NCBI GenBank assembly: GCA_004211885.1
Contig: SHBV01000003.1
Location: 1 to 64,000, forward strand
DNA length: 64,000 nt
Direction: 5' to 3'
Origin: Verrucomicrobiaceae bacterium
GTDB lineage: Bacteria; Verrucomicrobiota; Verrucomicrobiia; Verrucomicrobiales; DEV007
Positions 37,641 through 46,881 of the stretch are shown here, piece after piece (position 1 is the stretch's first letter; the number at the start of each line of letters is the position of its first letter). The position numbers were made by a program, and so were the translations under genes. The notes below the pieces were generated by a model that was given only the letters and a program-made list of their open reading frames with translations, was not told the DNA's origin and searched no databases.

Positions 37641-38567
37641 TTATGTCGATCTGGTGATGCGAAGCTTGCGGCGGACCAATGTTGATATGATGTCTCCGGC
37701 CATAACGATGAGTGCACCCAATAGTATAAATGCAAGCATCCTATCATAGTCCATCTTAGATTTTGCGTCCTTAATAAGATAACCTAGTGAAATAATACTC
37801 ACCATTCCTAGGACCGTAGATTCACGGATACAAGTTTCCCATCTATAAAAAAAGTAGACTAGCATCCTGTTAAATGAATCTGGAAAAGTTGTTGAAACTA
37901 ATGAGCTGTAACGTCCTCCTCCCTGCGCTAGCATAATACGAGCTGATCCATTAGAACTATTTTCAACCAGTTCTGAACCTAACCTACCGAGGATGCCAAA
38001 GTTATGAATAGCTAGAGCCAAAACAAGAACCCAAGGGTCGGGACCAAGGATTGATAAAAGAAGAAATCCGAGAACATATTCAGGTAGGCTTCGAGTAAAT
38101 AAAAATAAGATCCGAGAAGACTTATTAATCGCAAACCAGTACAGAGACTTTAGTATGTTGTTGCCCTGATTAATTCCGAGTGGTCTTTGAGTCCCAAAGT
38201 TCCTTGCAGAAAGGGGCAAGAGGAGCAAGGCAAAAAATCCTGACATTGTAATTGCTACCGTTGCAAGGCCGAACGTAATCCCAATGGCTTTTATTCCTTG
38301 CTCCTCTATCAATAGATCGGTTATCCACGGCAAAGAGTCTATCCATTTACCCGATTCCCGAGTAGGATCAGGGATTATTTTTCCTATAAATATTTCTAAG
38401 TTTTCACTTCTTTGTTCTTTGGTGAGCAATGATTCATGGAGAGTCCCTGCTGACCATGCCCAAGCCATAGAAATTATAAAGACTACTAGACTCATCCTGA
38501 GAAAGAGTGATTTGGATCTGCTGTGATGCAGCTCTTTAATTCTTAATTCTCTGTTCTCCGATTCCAT
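37641..38567 (-). CDS. phnE: PhnE-like ABC transporter permease (second subunit)
   Basis: A 308-residue inner-membrane permease with about six helices and the EAA-like coupling segment around FGLLGRLGSELVENS. Similar family members import phosphonate or related oxyanions. It overlaps the preceding permease by one base (TAATG). The two permeases, phnC and phnD form one operon of four genes in the order phnD, phnC, phnE, phnE. Paired PhnE subunits are usual when the permease gene is duplicated. Confidence 0.88.
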   Translation of the reverse strand: MESENRELRIKELHHSRSKSLFLRMSLVVFIISMAWAWSAGTLHESLLTKEQRSENLEIFIGKIIPDPTRESGKWIDSLPWITDLLIEEQGIKAIGITFGLATVAITMSGFFALLLLPLSARNFGTQRPLGINQGNNILKSLYWFAINKSSRILFLFTRSLPEYVLGFLLLSILGPDPWVLVLALAIHNFGILGRLGSELVENSSNGSARIMLAQGGGRYSSLVSTTFPDSFNRMLVYFFYRWETCIRESTVLGMVSIISLGYLIKDAKSKMDYDRMLAFILLGALIVMAGDIISTLVRRKLRITRST

Positions 38568-39451
38568 TAATTAATTGTTGATGTACCTAATCTTTTGCGA
38601 ATTGATCTGCTCCACCATTCCAGGATCGCTATGGTTCCGAATAATACATATAGGTATGTCCATACCTCATGATGATGAAATTCATTTGAGGATAACATGA
38701 TTCGGTATCCTACCGTCTCAATTCCAAGGAATCCGAACACAGTTGCTGTTCTTAGCGCGCATTCGAGTCTATAAAACGTATACGAAAAAAGATCAGGCAG
38801 AGCCTGAGGAATAATTCCTATGCAAAATGAACTTAAGGTGCCTGCGCCAATGGATCTGAATAGTTCCTGAACATCTCTCGAATGTTCTTCTATGATTTCA
38901 GAGTATATTTTTGCAAGTATGCCTGAGAATGGAATGCTTACAGCTACAATTGCGGCAGTCGTAGATGTCCCCATCGCAGTAATGAAGAGAAGTCCCCAAA
39001 TGAGTTCATGTATTGATCTTGCAAACGTTATCCATGATTTGGAAACGATGAGAATACCCATGAGAATCTGTCTTAGTCTCCGTCTATTTTTTTTAGGCCA
39101 CCATGCCGTGGTGGAAAAAAAAGCGAGAAGGGCTCCGATAGGAATTGAGACGCTCATGGCCAATAAAGCAAAACGAAGCGTCATTAGAACGGAATCGACT
39201 ACTGTAATGAGGAAAGGTTCAGCGTCAGGTACAGGATTCTCGTAATCTATGGCTGGGGTAAATGCTGCGCCTAAGAAATCTACAACTAGCTTGAGGTTAT
39301 TATCGTTAAATAACCGTAGTGGGTTTAACTCAATGAGAAAGCTACAGCCGATTGTAATTAGAGTTAAGACAATAAGTACTTTTCGGCGAGGACTAAATAA
39401 TTGCTCAATTGGAATTTTTTTGAAACGTATGTTGTTAGCATTCCCCATCAT
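38567..39451 (-). CDS. phnE: PhnE-like ABC transporter permease (first subunit)
   Basis: A 294-residue permease. The ATG at 39451 is preferred to a GTG 18 bases upstream; the gene overlaps the end of phnC by 17 bases. The hydrophobic profile and segments such as IHELIWGLLFITAMGTSTTAAIVA and FSGILAKIYSEIIEE (coupling helix) are those of PhnE permeases. It shares limited similarity with the second subunit and probably forms a heterodimeric channel with it. Confidence 0.88.
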   Translation of the reverse strand: MMGNANNIRFKKIPIEQLFSPRRKVLIVLTLITIGCSFLIELNPLRLFNDNNLKLVVDFLGAAFTPAIDYENPVPDAEPFLITVVDSVLMTLRFALLAMSVSIPIGALLAFFSTTAWWPKKNRRRLRQILMGILIVSKSWITFARSIHELIWGLLFITAMGTSTTAAIVAVSIPFSGILAKIYSEIIEEHSRDVQELFRSIGAGTLSSFCIGIIPQALPDLFSYTFYRLECALRTATVFGFLGIETVGYRIMLSSNEFHHHEVWTYLYVLFGTIAILEWWSRSIRKRLGTSTIN

Positions 39452-40232
39452 TAAGAATTTCTCTTTCACTGAGTGTGTAGAGTTCTTTAAATTTACTTTC
39501 GTTCAAATCTTCAGGGTCACTATCAAAGTTGATTTTGCCGTTACGCAATCCAATTAAACGAGGAAAATGGGCCTTAGCCAATTCAAGGTTATGAAGACTC
39601 ATTACAAGCGTAATGTTTTCTTCTTTTGATATTTGATTAAGTAGTTGGACCAGATTTTCTGCTCGGGCAGGATCAACGCTCGAGACAGGTTCATCGGCAA
39701 GAATCGCTTGAGGTTTTTGATAAAGTGCCCTCCCTAGTGCTACTCTTTGTTTTTGTCCTCCCGATAAGTTTGAAGTCTTTTCAAAGAGTTTTTCTTCTAT
39801 GCCAAGTCTTTCGAGTATTGAGTGAATTTTAAGTATTTTACTTTTTGGGGGAAATATCAGGTCAATCAAATTGCCTAGGAATCCACGCTCGCCGATTTGG
39901 CCGGTAATTATGTTTTGCCAAACCCTAAAACTTTCTACTAATGCATGGTTTTGTGGGATCGTTGCAATTTTTGAGCGAATCTTTTTGAGATTCTTTCCTG
40001 AAGTTTCTTCCAATACATTGCCCAATACAGTGATTTTTCCAGAGCTTGCTTGGATTGTTGAGTTGAATAGACTTAGTAACGTTGTCTTTCCGCTGCCACT
40101 GGGTCCCACAATAGCAATCCGTTCTCCCTGCTTAATGCTGAGAGTCGTAGGACTAAGAGCAGAAATTGTCTCATAATTACGCCCTGCACTTTCTAGGCTG
40201 AAAGTGTCAGGACGCTCATGAGTCACGTTCAT
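39435..40232 (-). CDS. phnC: PhnC-like ABC transporter ATP-binding protein
   Basis: A 265-residue ATPase of the phosphonate/phosphite importer type. Walker A is GPSGSGKTT, the signature LSGGQKQR and Walker B QAILADEPVSSVDP, and the switch His lies in MSLHNLELA. It starts five bases after phnD ends and overlaps the first permease. All motifs are canonical. Confidence 0.93.
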   Translation of the reverse strand: MNVTHERPDTFSLESAGRNYETISALSPTTLSIKQGERIAIVGPSGSGKTTLLSLFNSTIQASSGKITVLGNVLEETSGKNLKKIRSKIATIPQNHALVESFRVWQNIITGQIGERGFLGNLIDLIFPPKSKILKIHSILERLGIEEKLFEKTSNLSGGQKQRVALGRALYQKPQAILADEPVSSVDPARAENLVQLLNQISKEENITLVMSLHNLELAKAHFPRLIGLRNGKINFDSDPEDLNESKFKELYTLSEREILNDGEC

Positions 40233-40237
40233 TAAAC

Positions 40238-41152
40238 TTAATTATTTAAGAATCCCAGTTTTTTGGCGATGTCTTCGATGCCTTGAAAATCTTCATTTTT
40301 TGCAGAAATGATTTTGGATCGGGTCAAGGCCTTGAGTAATCCCTCGTCGGATATTTCAATTAATGCTGCTTGGATTTTATCAATGAATCCTTCTCCATGA
40401 ATTTTATCTAGTTCAGGATGAGCGGTCCAGTTATAGTCAGCATAAGGAGGCGTCTTCCAAATGATTTTACATTTCTCTTTATCAAGTTTTCCTGACTCTA
40501 CCATGCTGTCATATTTTTTATAACTGAGAGCTCCAACTTGAAAGGCACCTGACTCGACAAGTTTGGCCGTCTTATCATGTGCACCCGAAAAACCGACTGG
40601 AATGGAGAACCATTTCTCTGGTGCTGTTCCTGTCTCTTTTTGAATAAAGAAACTGGGCATTAATCTTCCGGAAGTGGATTGTTCCGAACCGAAAGTGAAC
40701 TTCATGTCCTTAATTTTTTCGGGAAATGATTCGCTCATTTCGAGTCCCGTATCAGCATTTGCAATGAAGTAGGAAATGTAGTTCGGATCCTCGATTCCTT
40801 GGGCAATTGCTCGGGCTCCTTTAACTTGGTTCCTTGCTTGAACTCCAGTCAAGCCACCGAACCAAGTGAGGTGAATCTCCCCAAGGATAAATTTGTTAAC
40901 AGCAGAGGCATAATCAGTTGTGGGAATGAATTGAGTTTTTACTCCCAATTTTTTGGATAGATAGTCGGCAAACTTTTTGAACTTTGCTGTTTGCTCCGTT
41001 GTATTTTCGTCAGGGATCGCAGAGAAACGCAGGATCTTTGTTGCGTTTGGATCGGACTTCGTTTTTCCAGCATTATTTTGGTTCTCGTTCTTGCAGCTGG
41101 AGGCCAAGAGGAGGGCGAGGATTGCCGGACCGACAAACATGATATTTTTCAT
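40238..41152 (-). CDS. phnD: PhnD-like substrate-binding lipoprotein
   Basis: A 304-residue lipoprotein with the lipobox LLLASSC (Cys-20). The PhnD fold is clear: RFSAIPDENTTEQTAKFKK, DYLSKKLGVKTQF, DYASAVNKFILGEIHLTWFG and FTFGSEQSTSGRLMPSFF. As far as I remember, the combination SAIPDE.., ..SGRLMP and PPYADYNWT marks the subgroup annotated as putative selenate-type importers, next to phosphite and phosphonate binders. No phn lyase, hydrolase or phosphite dehydrogenase gene is near, so the substrate cannot be fixed. It is the first gene of the transporter operon. Confidence 0.88.
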   Translation of the reverse strand: MKNIMFVGPAILALLLASSCKNENQNNAGKTKSDPNATKILRFSAIPDENTTEQTAKFKKFADYLSKKLGVKTQFIPTTDYASAVNKFILGEIHLTWFGGLTGVQARNQVKGARAIAQGIEDPNYISYFIANADTGLEMSESFPEKIKDMKFTFGSEQSTSGRLMPSFFIQKETGTAPEKWFSIPVGFSGAHDKTAKLVESGAFQVGALSYKKYDSMVESGKLDKEKCKIIWKTPPYADYNWTAHPELDKIHGEGFIDKIQAALIEISDEGLLKALTRSKIISAKNEDFQGIEDIAKKLGFLNN

Positions 41153-41288
41153 CAGAATTTCAATTTTTGGTTTTTGATTATATGTTTCATTTCAATTCAT
41201 TGGCAAATTCCTACGGGAATTTCCATGCTAAAAATGTTATTGCGATCTGTTATATAATTATATTTTAGACTAAATCAAATAGATTTAG

Positions 41289-42293
41289 CTAATCACTTAT
41301 ATCAAAACCTCTCAAAACGATCTTGCCAGTGGCTTTTCCAGACTCAAGTAAGGAGTGAGCTTCTGAGACTTTTTTAAAGGGAAAAACTTCTTTATGGATA
41401 AGTGGTGTTATGTCTTCTGATTCGACTCCTCTGACAATTTCGTTAAGGATTTTTCCGTGTTGGGCCTTGCCTTTATCCTGATTGTAAAGGATTGGAATAA
41501 TCATAAAAACGACATGAAGTGAAAGCGCTTTTTGATGCAGTATGCTAAGATCACAGGTGATTCGCGTATTCACTGAAGTGACCCTCCCTTCTAATTTTGA
41601 CGCTTCGAAGCTTCGCATCAAGTTGTCTCCTCCTACGGTATCAAAAACAACATCGAATCCTTTTTGATTAGTGTATTCTTCAACGTATTGAGTGACACTT
41701 AAATTTCGGTAATTTATTGGTGTTGCACCGTAGCCTTTGACTATTTCTGCTTTTTCATCGGAAGATACCGTCGAGAAAACTTCAGCCCCTTTCATTTTGG
41801 CGAGTTGAATTCCCAAGTGTCCGACACCTCCAGCTCCTCCATGAACTAAAACGTATTCACCTTCCTTTATATTGGCACCTCTTATAAGAGCATCCCAAGC
41901 TGTTATTGATACCAGCGGTAGTGCGACGCATTCCTCAAGTGAGAGGTTAGCTGGTCTTTTTGCGAGGAGATTTGCATCAACTAATTGATATTCCGCCAAT
42001 GCCCCGGAGTGTTCTTTAACTGCTCCGCTACAACCAAAAACTTCATCACCGGCTACGAATTTACTCACTCCATCGCCGACTTCTTCAATTGTTCCTGCAA
42101 CATCAAAACCAAGGACTCCAGTTTCGGGTGCGAGAGATTTGAGTAAACCACTCCTAATTTTATAATCGATAGGATTTACCGTACTTGCCCTAACACGTAT
42201 TAATACATGACCAGGCTTTAATTCAGGTTTTGAAATTTCGGCTATTTCAAATACCCCAGCTTCACCGAAACTCTTTATCACCATGGCTTTCAT
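41289..42293 (-). CDS. Zinc-type alcohol dehydrogenase / quinone oxidoreductase-like
   Basis: A 334-residue member of the medium-chain dehydrogenase/reductase family. It starts MKAMVIKSFGEAGVFEIAE, has the family segment RVRASTVNPIDYKIRSG, and the nucleotide-binding motif VHGGAGGVGHLGIQLAK. The catalytic zinc ligands of alcohol dehydrogenases (Cys/His/Cys) are not evident, so a zinc-independent NADPH quinone or enone reductase is more likely. The ATG at 42293 is preferred to a start 36 bases upstream. It has no obvious operon partner. Confidence 0.85.
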   Translation of the reverse strand: MKAMVIKSFGEAGVFEIAEISKPELKPGHVLIRVRASTVNPIDYKIRSGLLKSLAPETGVLGFDVAGTIEEVGDGVSKFVAGDEVFGCSGAVKEHSGALAEYQLVDANLLAKRPANLSLEECVALPLVSITAWDALIRGANIKEGEYVLVHGGAGGVGHLGIQLAKMKGAEVFSTVSSDEKAEIVKGYGATPINYRNLSVTQYVEEYTNQKGFDVVFDTVGGDNLMRSFEASKLEGRVTSVNTRITCDLSILHQKALSLHVVFMIIPILYNQDKGKAQHGKILNEIVRGVESEDITPLIHKEVFPFKKVSEAHSLLESGKATGKIVLRGFDISD

Positions 42294-42485
42294 ATTATTT
42301 GAGATTAACGATCTATTGGGAGTGGTCAATCATTCGATAATCGAAATTTTTTAAACTTTTTTGGGAGTGGTTTTGATTTTTGTATGATAATTGGTTTGAG
42401 ACTTAATTTGATAAGTTATCGAACCTTGTTATTTAGTTAAGCTTGCCGAAGTATTTAAAATTGAATATTAGGTCTATGGTTTTAC

Positions 42486-44615
42486 ATGGCTAAGAAAAAA
42501 GTCGTTAAGAAAGTTGTTAAAAGAAAGGTTCTCAAAAAGGTGCCTAGAAAGAAACCTGTTCGGTCTAAAACAGGAAATTCCAGAAAGGAAACAGGCAAGC
42601 CGACTAAGAAAAAGAAATCTCCGATTAAGAAAGTAGATACCAATAAAAAAAATAAAAATTCAGAAGTCATTCACATTGATGATATGTATTCTGACTGGTT
42701 CATTGATTATGCTAGTTATGTTATTCTAGAGAGAGCAGTCCCCAGTGTTCATGATGGATTAAAGCCAGTTCAAAGGAGGATCTTACATTCTCTCAAAGAA
42801 AAAGATGATGGGCGTTATAATAAGGTAGCTAATGTGGTTGGTCATACGATGCAATACCATCCTCATGGTGATGCATCTATTGCTGATGCTTTGGTTGTGA
42901 TGGGGCAAAAATCTCTCCTAATTGACACTCAGGGTAATTGGGGAAATATTTTTACTGGGGACAAGGCAGCAGCTTCAAGATATATTGAAGCACGGTTATC
43001 AAAGTTTGCATTGGCAGTTGCCTTTAATGCAAAGACGACCGAATGGGCATTATCATATGATGGACGAAACAAAGAGCCCATTAGCTTGCCAGTTAAGTTT
43101 CCATTATTATTGGCTCATGGTGCAGAAGGGATTGCGGTGGGATTGGCTTGCAAAATCTTACCGCACAATTTCAATGAACTAATTGACGGATGCATTGCTG
43201 CGCTTCGCAAAAAGAAGACGAAGCTCCTTCCTGACTTTCCTACGGGAGGACTGATGGATGCTTCGGACTATAACGGTGGTTTGAGGGGAGGGAAGGTTCG
43301 AGTCAGAGCTCGTATTGAAAAGACCAAAAATAAAAGATTATTAAAAATCACTGAAATACCTTTCGGAACTACTGCAGGTGGATTGATGGACAATATTGTG
43401 GCGGCGAATGAGAAGGGGAAAATAAAGATTTCTAAAATTGAAGATATTACTGCTGAGAAAGTAGAGATTCATATCCATCTCCCAGTTGGGTTGGATCCTG
43501 ATACCGTGATCGAGGCGCTTTATGCCTTCACCGATTGTGAAATTTCTATATCTCCTAACTCTTGTGTCATCGAAGATGATAAGCCTAAGTTTCTGAAAGT
43601 AGATGAATTACTTAAAAAATCGGCTTTTCACACTAAATGGCTTCTAAAATGGGAGCTTGAGATACGCTTGGGTGAACTTCGGGACAAATGGCATCACAGT
43701 TCGTTGGAGAAGATCTTTATTGAGAATAGGATTTATCGGCGAATAGAAGATTGTACTACTTGGGAATCGGTCATTGAAGAGATATGGGCTGGCCTTAAGC
43801 CATTTTTAAAGAAGCTCAAGCGCAAGGTTATTGAGGAAGATGTCGTTCGTCTTACTGAAATTAAGATTAAGCGAATCTCTAAATATGATTCCTTTAAGGC
43901 TAATGAACTTATTAAAGGGTTAGAAAAAGATATTAAAGAAGTAGAAAAAAATATTTCTCAGATAACAAGATACACTGTTCGGTACTACAAGGAACTCAAA
44001 GAAAAATTTGGCAAGGGACGAGAAAGGAAGACCGAAGTTTCTACCTTCGGAAAGGTAGTGGCTAAGAATGTGGCTGTTGCAACTGAAACGATATACTTGA
44101 ATGCCAAAACTGGATTTGCAGGGTGGGGATTAAAAAGGGATGGGGTGTCAGTCGATAAGTGTTCAAGAATGGATGATATTATTATTTTTGGAAGAGAAGG
44201 AACTATGCAGGTATCTAAAGTTGCAGAAAAGACATACGTTGGAAAAAATCCAGCTCACGTTTCTATTTTTAGGAAAGAGGAACCAAAATATTACTGTATG
44301 ATTTATCGTGATGGCAGAGATGGGCCCACGATGATAAAGCGATTCACCGTTAAGGGAGTGACCCGTGAGAAAATGTATGATCTGACTAAGGGAAATAGTG
44401 GAACAAGAGTCCTTTTCTTTTCAGTTCATAATACTGAGGAGGATACTCCTTTAGTTAACGTGGTTTTGAAAGCAGCGCCAAGATTGAGAGTTAAGGAAAT
44501 TGAGGTTAATTTTGCAGATATAGCAGTGAAGGGAAGGGCATCAAAGGGTAATATTGTTACAAAGCACAAAGTGGAGAAAGTTGTCCGCAAGAAGGGTCAA
44601 ATGGAGTTCCTTTAA
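42486..44615 (+). CDS. parC: DNA topoisomerase IV subunit A with Lys-rich N-terminal extension
   Basis: A 709-residue type IIA topoisomerase subunit. The core begins near residue 68: YSDWFIDYASYVILERAVP, DGLKPVQRRILHSL, and the catalytic Tyr in AAASRYIEARLS. YHPHGDASIADALVVMGQ and GVGLA-like GIAVGLACKILPHN are also conserved. Similarity of the motifs to Bacteroidetes-type ParC favours topoisomerase IV over gyrase; no GyrA-box is evident. The first 60 or so residues are mostly Lys/Arg/Val (KKKVVKKVVKRKVLKK), which looks like a nucleic-acid-binding tail. The parE partner is not in the window. Confidence 0.88.
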   Translation: MAKKKVVKKVVKRKVLKKVPRKKPVRSKTGNSRKETGKPTKKKKSPIKKVDTNKKNKNSEVIHIDDMYSDWFIDYASYVILERAVPSVHDGLKPVQRRILHSLKEKDDGRYNKVANVVGHTMQYHPHGDASIADALVVMGQKSLLIDTQGNWGNIFTGDKAAASRYIEARLSKFALAVAFNAKTTEWALSYDGRNKEPISLPVKFPLLLAHGAEGIAVGLACKILPHNFNELIDGCIAALRKKKTKLLPDFPTGGLMDASDYNGGLRGGKVRVRARIEKTKNKRLLKITEIPFGTTAGGLMDNIVAANEKGKIKISKIEDITAEKVEIHIHLPVGLDPDTVIEALYAFTDCEISISPNSCVIEDDKPKFLKVDELLKKSAFHTKWLLKWELEIRLGELRDKWHHSSLEKIFIENRIYRRIEDCTTWESVIEEIWAGLKPFLKKLKRKVIEEDVVRLTEIKIKRISKYDSFKANELIKGLEKDIKEVEKNISQITRYTVRYYKELKEKFGKGRERKTEVSTFGKVVAKNVAVATETIYLNAKTGFAGWGLKRDGVSVDKCSRMDDIIIFGREGTMQVSKVAEKTYVGKNPAHVSIFRKEEPKYYCMIYRDGRDGPTMIKRFTVKGVTREKMYDLTKGNSGTRVLFFSVHNTEEDTPLVNVVLKAAPRLRVKEIEVNFADIAVKGRASKGNIVTKHKVEKVVRKKGQMEFL

Positions 44616-46777
44616 TTTGCTGGATCCCAATTCAATCTATAAAAAGATTTTGATTTTTTTGTTTCAATAAGTTCACTAAATGTTTGGTTAATCTCCACTG
44701 CAGTGAACGAATGAATGGATGCCCAATCTTTCAGATTTTTTGATTTTTCCAGAGAAAATGCCTTTCCAGGTATGAGGTTAGAAAAATAAAAATCTAATAC
44801 TTCATCATTAGAGAATAAATCTATATCAGGGACTGGTCCATTCTCCGCTCTCCAGGCCAAACCATAATTGATTGCTGTGTCACTACTGACTATTAGCAAG
44901 TATTCGCCCCGATCAAGACCACGTAAATATAAGTGTTCCAAATTATCCAATTTTGAGTCACTGCTATCATAGAGTATTAATGAATTATCTTTTTTTCTGT
45001 ATAATTCGAGCTTCATGTCTGCAATGGATTCATTATAAGGATTGCCATCTAGCCATTCCGCAGATCGGATAACACGATTCCAATTAAGCGAAAATGAAGC
45101 TTCATTTACGTCTTCTTCTAATTTGATAGAGTAGGATACTTTACCTGATTCATCTATGGAACCAGAGTCCCATCCGTAATTATTGGAAAAGTTCCCAGGC
45201 TCTTGTTCACCCGCAATAAGGATATGATAACTGTTCTGAACATTTATTTTTCCCGCTCCGAGAACAGGATCAATTGGCAATTCTTTATTTCTGGACCAAT
45301 TAGTAAATTCCTTTTTGCTGGCTCCTGCCATGATGAGTGCTTTCATGACTTCAGGTATGACTGCATTTCTTTCGTTTTTTGCCTGCGCAATTCCAATGAG
45401 AAACGTTACGGCCGAACTGACCTGAGGAGTGCAGGCACTGGTAGAGTCGTCATTAGCCACGACATCAGGCTTAGTTCTACCGGGTCCATCGTGTTTGATA
45501 TTTCCAGTACCTATGTCAATTCCAGAAACAGTTTGTCCTCGGCTATGAGATCCATTGGTGTTTCCGACCGAGATGGCATTATAACTTGAGGCAAGAATTG
45601 AAGGGACCGTTGTGCCGGCGCCATTATTAAGGCCAACGCAGGCGATGAACTGATCTCTAAGAATTGCGTAATCGAATCTTCTGACCGCTTCGTTATGTAT
45701 TGATATTATATTATCAACTTCTGATGGATCAGTTTCATTATTGTAACCGTAACTAATCCATGAATGATTTTGGACGAAACTTTCCTCTGTCTTTGGGGGG
45801 AAGTTTGTTCCTGTCCTAAGATAATCTTCATAAACCCATTGCCCTGCAGAGTAAATATCAACAAGAGGAACCCAGGGAACAATAGACTCATTGCTGAAGA
45901 AGCGTTTTCCAACGGCTAGGGCATGTTCTGAGGAATCATAAGTAAGCGACTCATTGATTGATTTTATTCGAAAATAATTTCTTTCGAAAGGCCCTGACCC
46001 GTTAAATGAATATTCGATAGGAGGATTATTATCTGGAGAGGTTTCAGGTAAAAAATTATCATCAGACCCTGTCGCTTCGATTAACGAAACTCGGAAAGGG
46101 CAAGGACTTAGTTCGATATCGATTGAAAAGTCCGAGCTCGAAATATTTTGATTGAAGGCCTGAATCGCAATTATATTTTTACCTCCAGTCAGTAATTGGT
46201 TCGCTTTTCCTATGATGATTGATTCCCATTCTGCTTCATGGATCTGTGCTGTAGAGTCATATGTTTTTGTGCCTTCGTCCATGTGAAAACGAGCAACTTC
46301 GATTCCATTGATCCAGATGATGGCGCCATCATCTACATATGCTCTTAGTAGCAATCGAGAAGGAACATCTATAGAATCAACAAGGAATTCCTTTCTAAGA
46401 TAGATGCACGTGTATGGTTCTGATCCATTCACGGAGGGGCCTCGCATATCATTTAGGATGGTATTATCATCATTATCACCATAACCGATAGGCGTCTGTC
46501 CTATCTGCCAAGTGGCGTCCTCATTGAAATCAGATGTTGTCCAAAGATCCAAAGGTTCCGAAGCTTCACTGATTCCTTTTCTATATCGCCAACCGTTCTC
46601 TTCTGCTCGTATGTAGATAATTGAGTTAATATTTATTTCAGGAGCTTCTTTGAGCTCTTCAATGAGTGCATTGTAGCCGATATCCTTCCCCCATGTCTGC
46701 GCTTCGACGTTGCTGAGTAAATGGGATAGGAAAAAGCAGTTAAATGTTATTTTTATTATGTTCTTTAACAGGAACAT
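44612..46777 (-). CDS. Exported subtilase-like protein with sandwich and tail domains
   Basis: A 721-residue protein. A signal peptide near the start is followed by a beta-sandwich module (about residues 60-230) containing DDGAIIWINGIEVARF and GGKNIIAIQAFNQN. The middle resembles an S8 protease: DSSEHALAVG, a possible His site; NHSWISYG; FIACVGLNN; and DSTSACTPQVSSA with the putative catalytic Ser. The N-terminal Asp of the triad was not found, so activity is uncertain. The end has a carbohydrate-binding-like domain and the tail module (LEKSKNLKDW, KSFYRL). Convergent with parC, overlapping by four bases. Confidence 0.7.
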   Translation of the reverse strand: MFLLKNIIKITFNCFFLSHLLSNVEAQTWGKDIGYNALIEELKEAPEININSIIYIRAEENGWRYRKGISEASEPLDLWTTSDFNEDATWQIGQTPIGYGDNDDNTILNDMRGPSVNGSEPYTCIYLRKEFLVDSIDVPSRLLLRAYVDDGAIIWINGIEVARFHMDEGTKTYDSTAQIHEAEWESIIIGKANQLLTGGKNIIAIQAFNQNISSSDFSIDIELSPCPFRVSLIEATGSDDNFLPETSPDNNPPIEYSFNGSGPFERNYFRIKSINESLTYDSSEHALAVGKRFFSNESIVPWVPLVDIYSAGQWVYEDYLRTGTNFPPKTEESFVQNHSWISYGYNNETDPSEVDNIISIHNEAVRRFDYAILRDQFIACVGLNNGAGTTVPSILASSYNAISVGNTNGSHSRGQTVSGIDIGTGNIKHDGPGRTKPDVVANDDSTSACTPQVSSAVTFLIGIAQAKNERNAVIPEVMKALIMAGASKKEFTNWSRNKELPIDPVLGAGKINVQNSYHILIAGEQEPGNFSNNYGWDSGSIDESGKVSYSIKLEEDVNEASFSLNWNRVIRSAEWLDGNPYNESIADMKLELYRKKDNSLILYDSSDSKLDNLEHLYLRGLDRGEYLLIVSSDTAINYGLAWRAENGPVPDIDLFSNDEVLDFYFSNLIPGKAFSLEKSKNLKDWASIHSFTAVEINQTFSELIETKKSKSFYRLNWDPAN

Positions 46778-46881
46778 TGGTAAAAATTACACTTGGTTTC
46801 TGTTCCGGTAAATAGTGTTATTGATGCTTTATTCGATTTATTACAGCTCGACCTTTCTTTGTATCCAGTTAATCTGCGATT

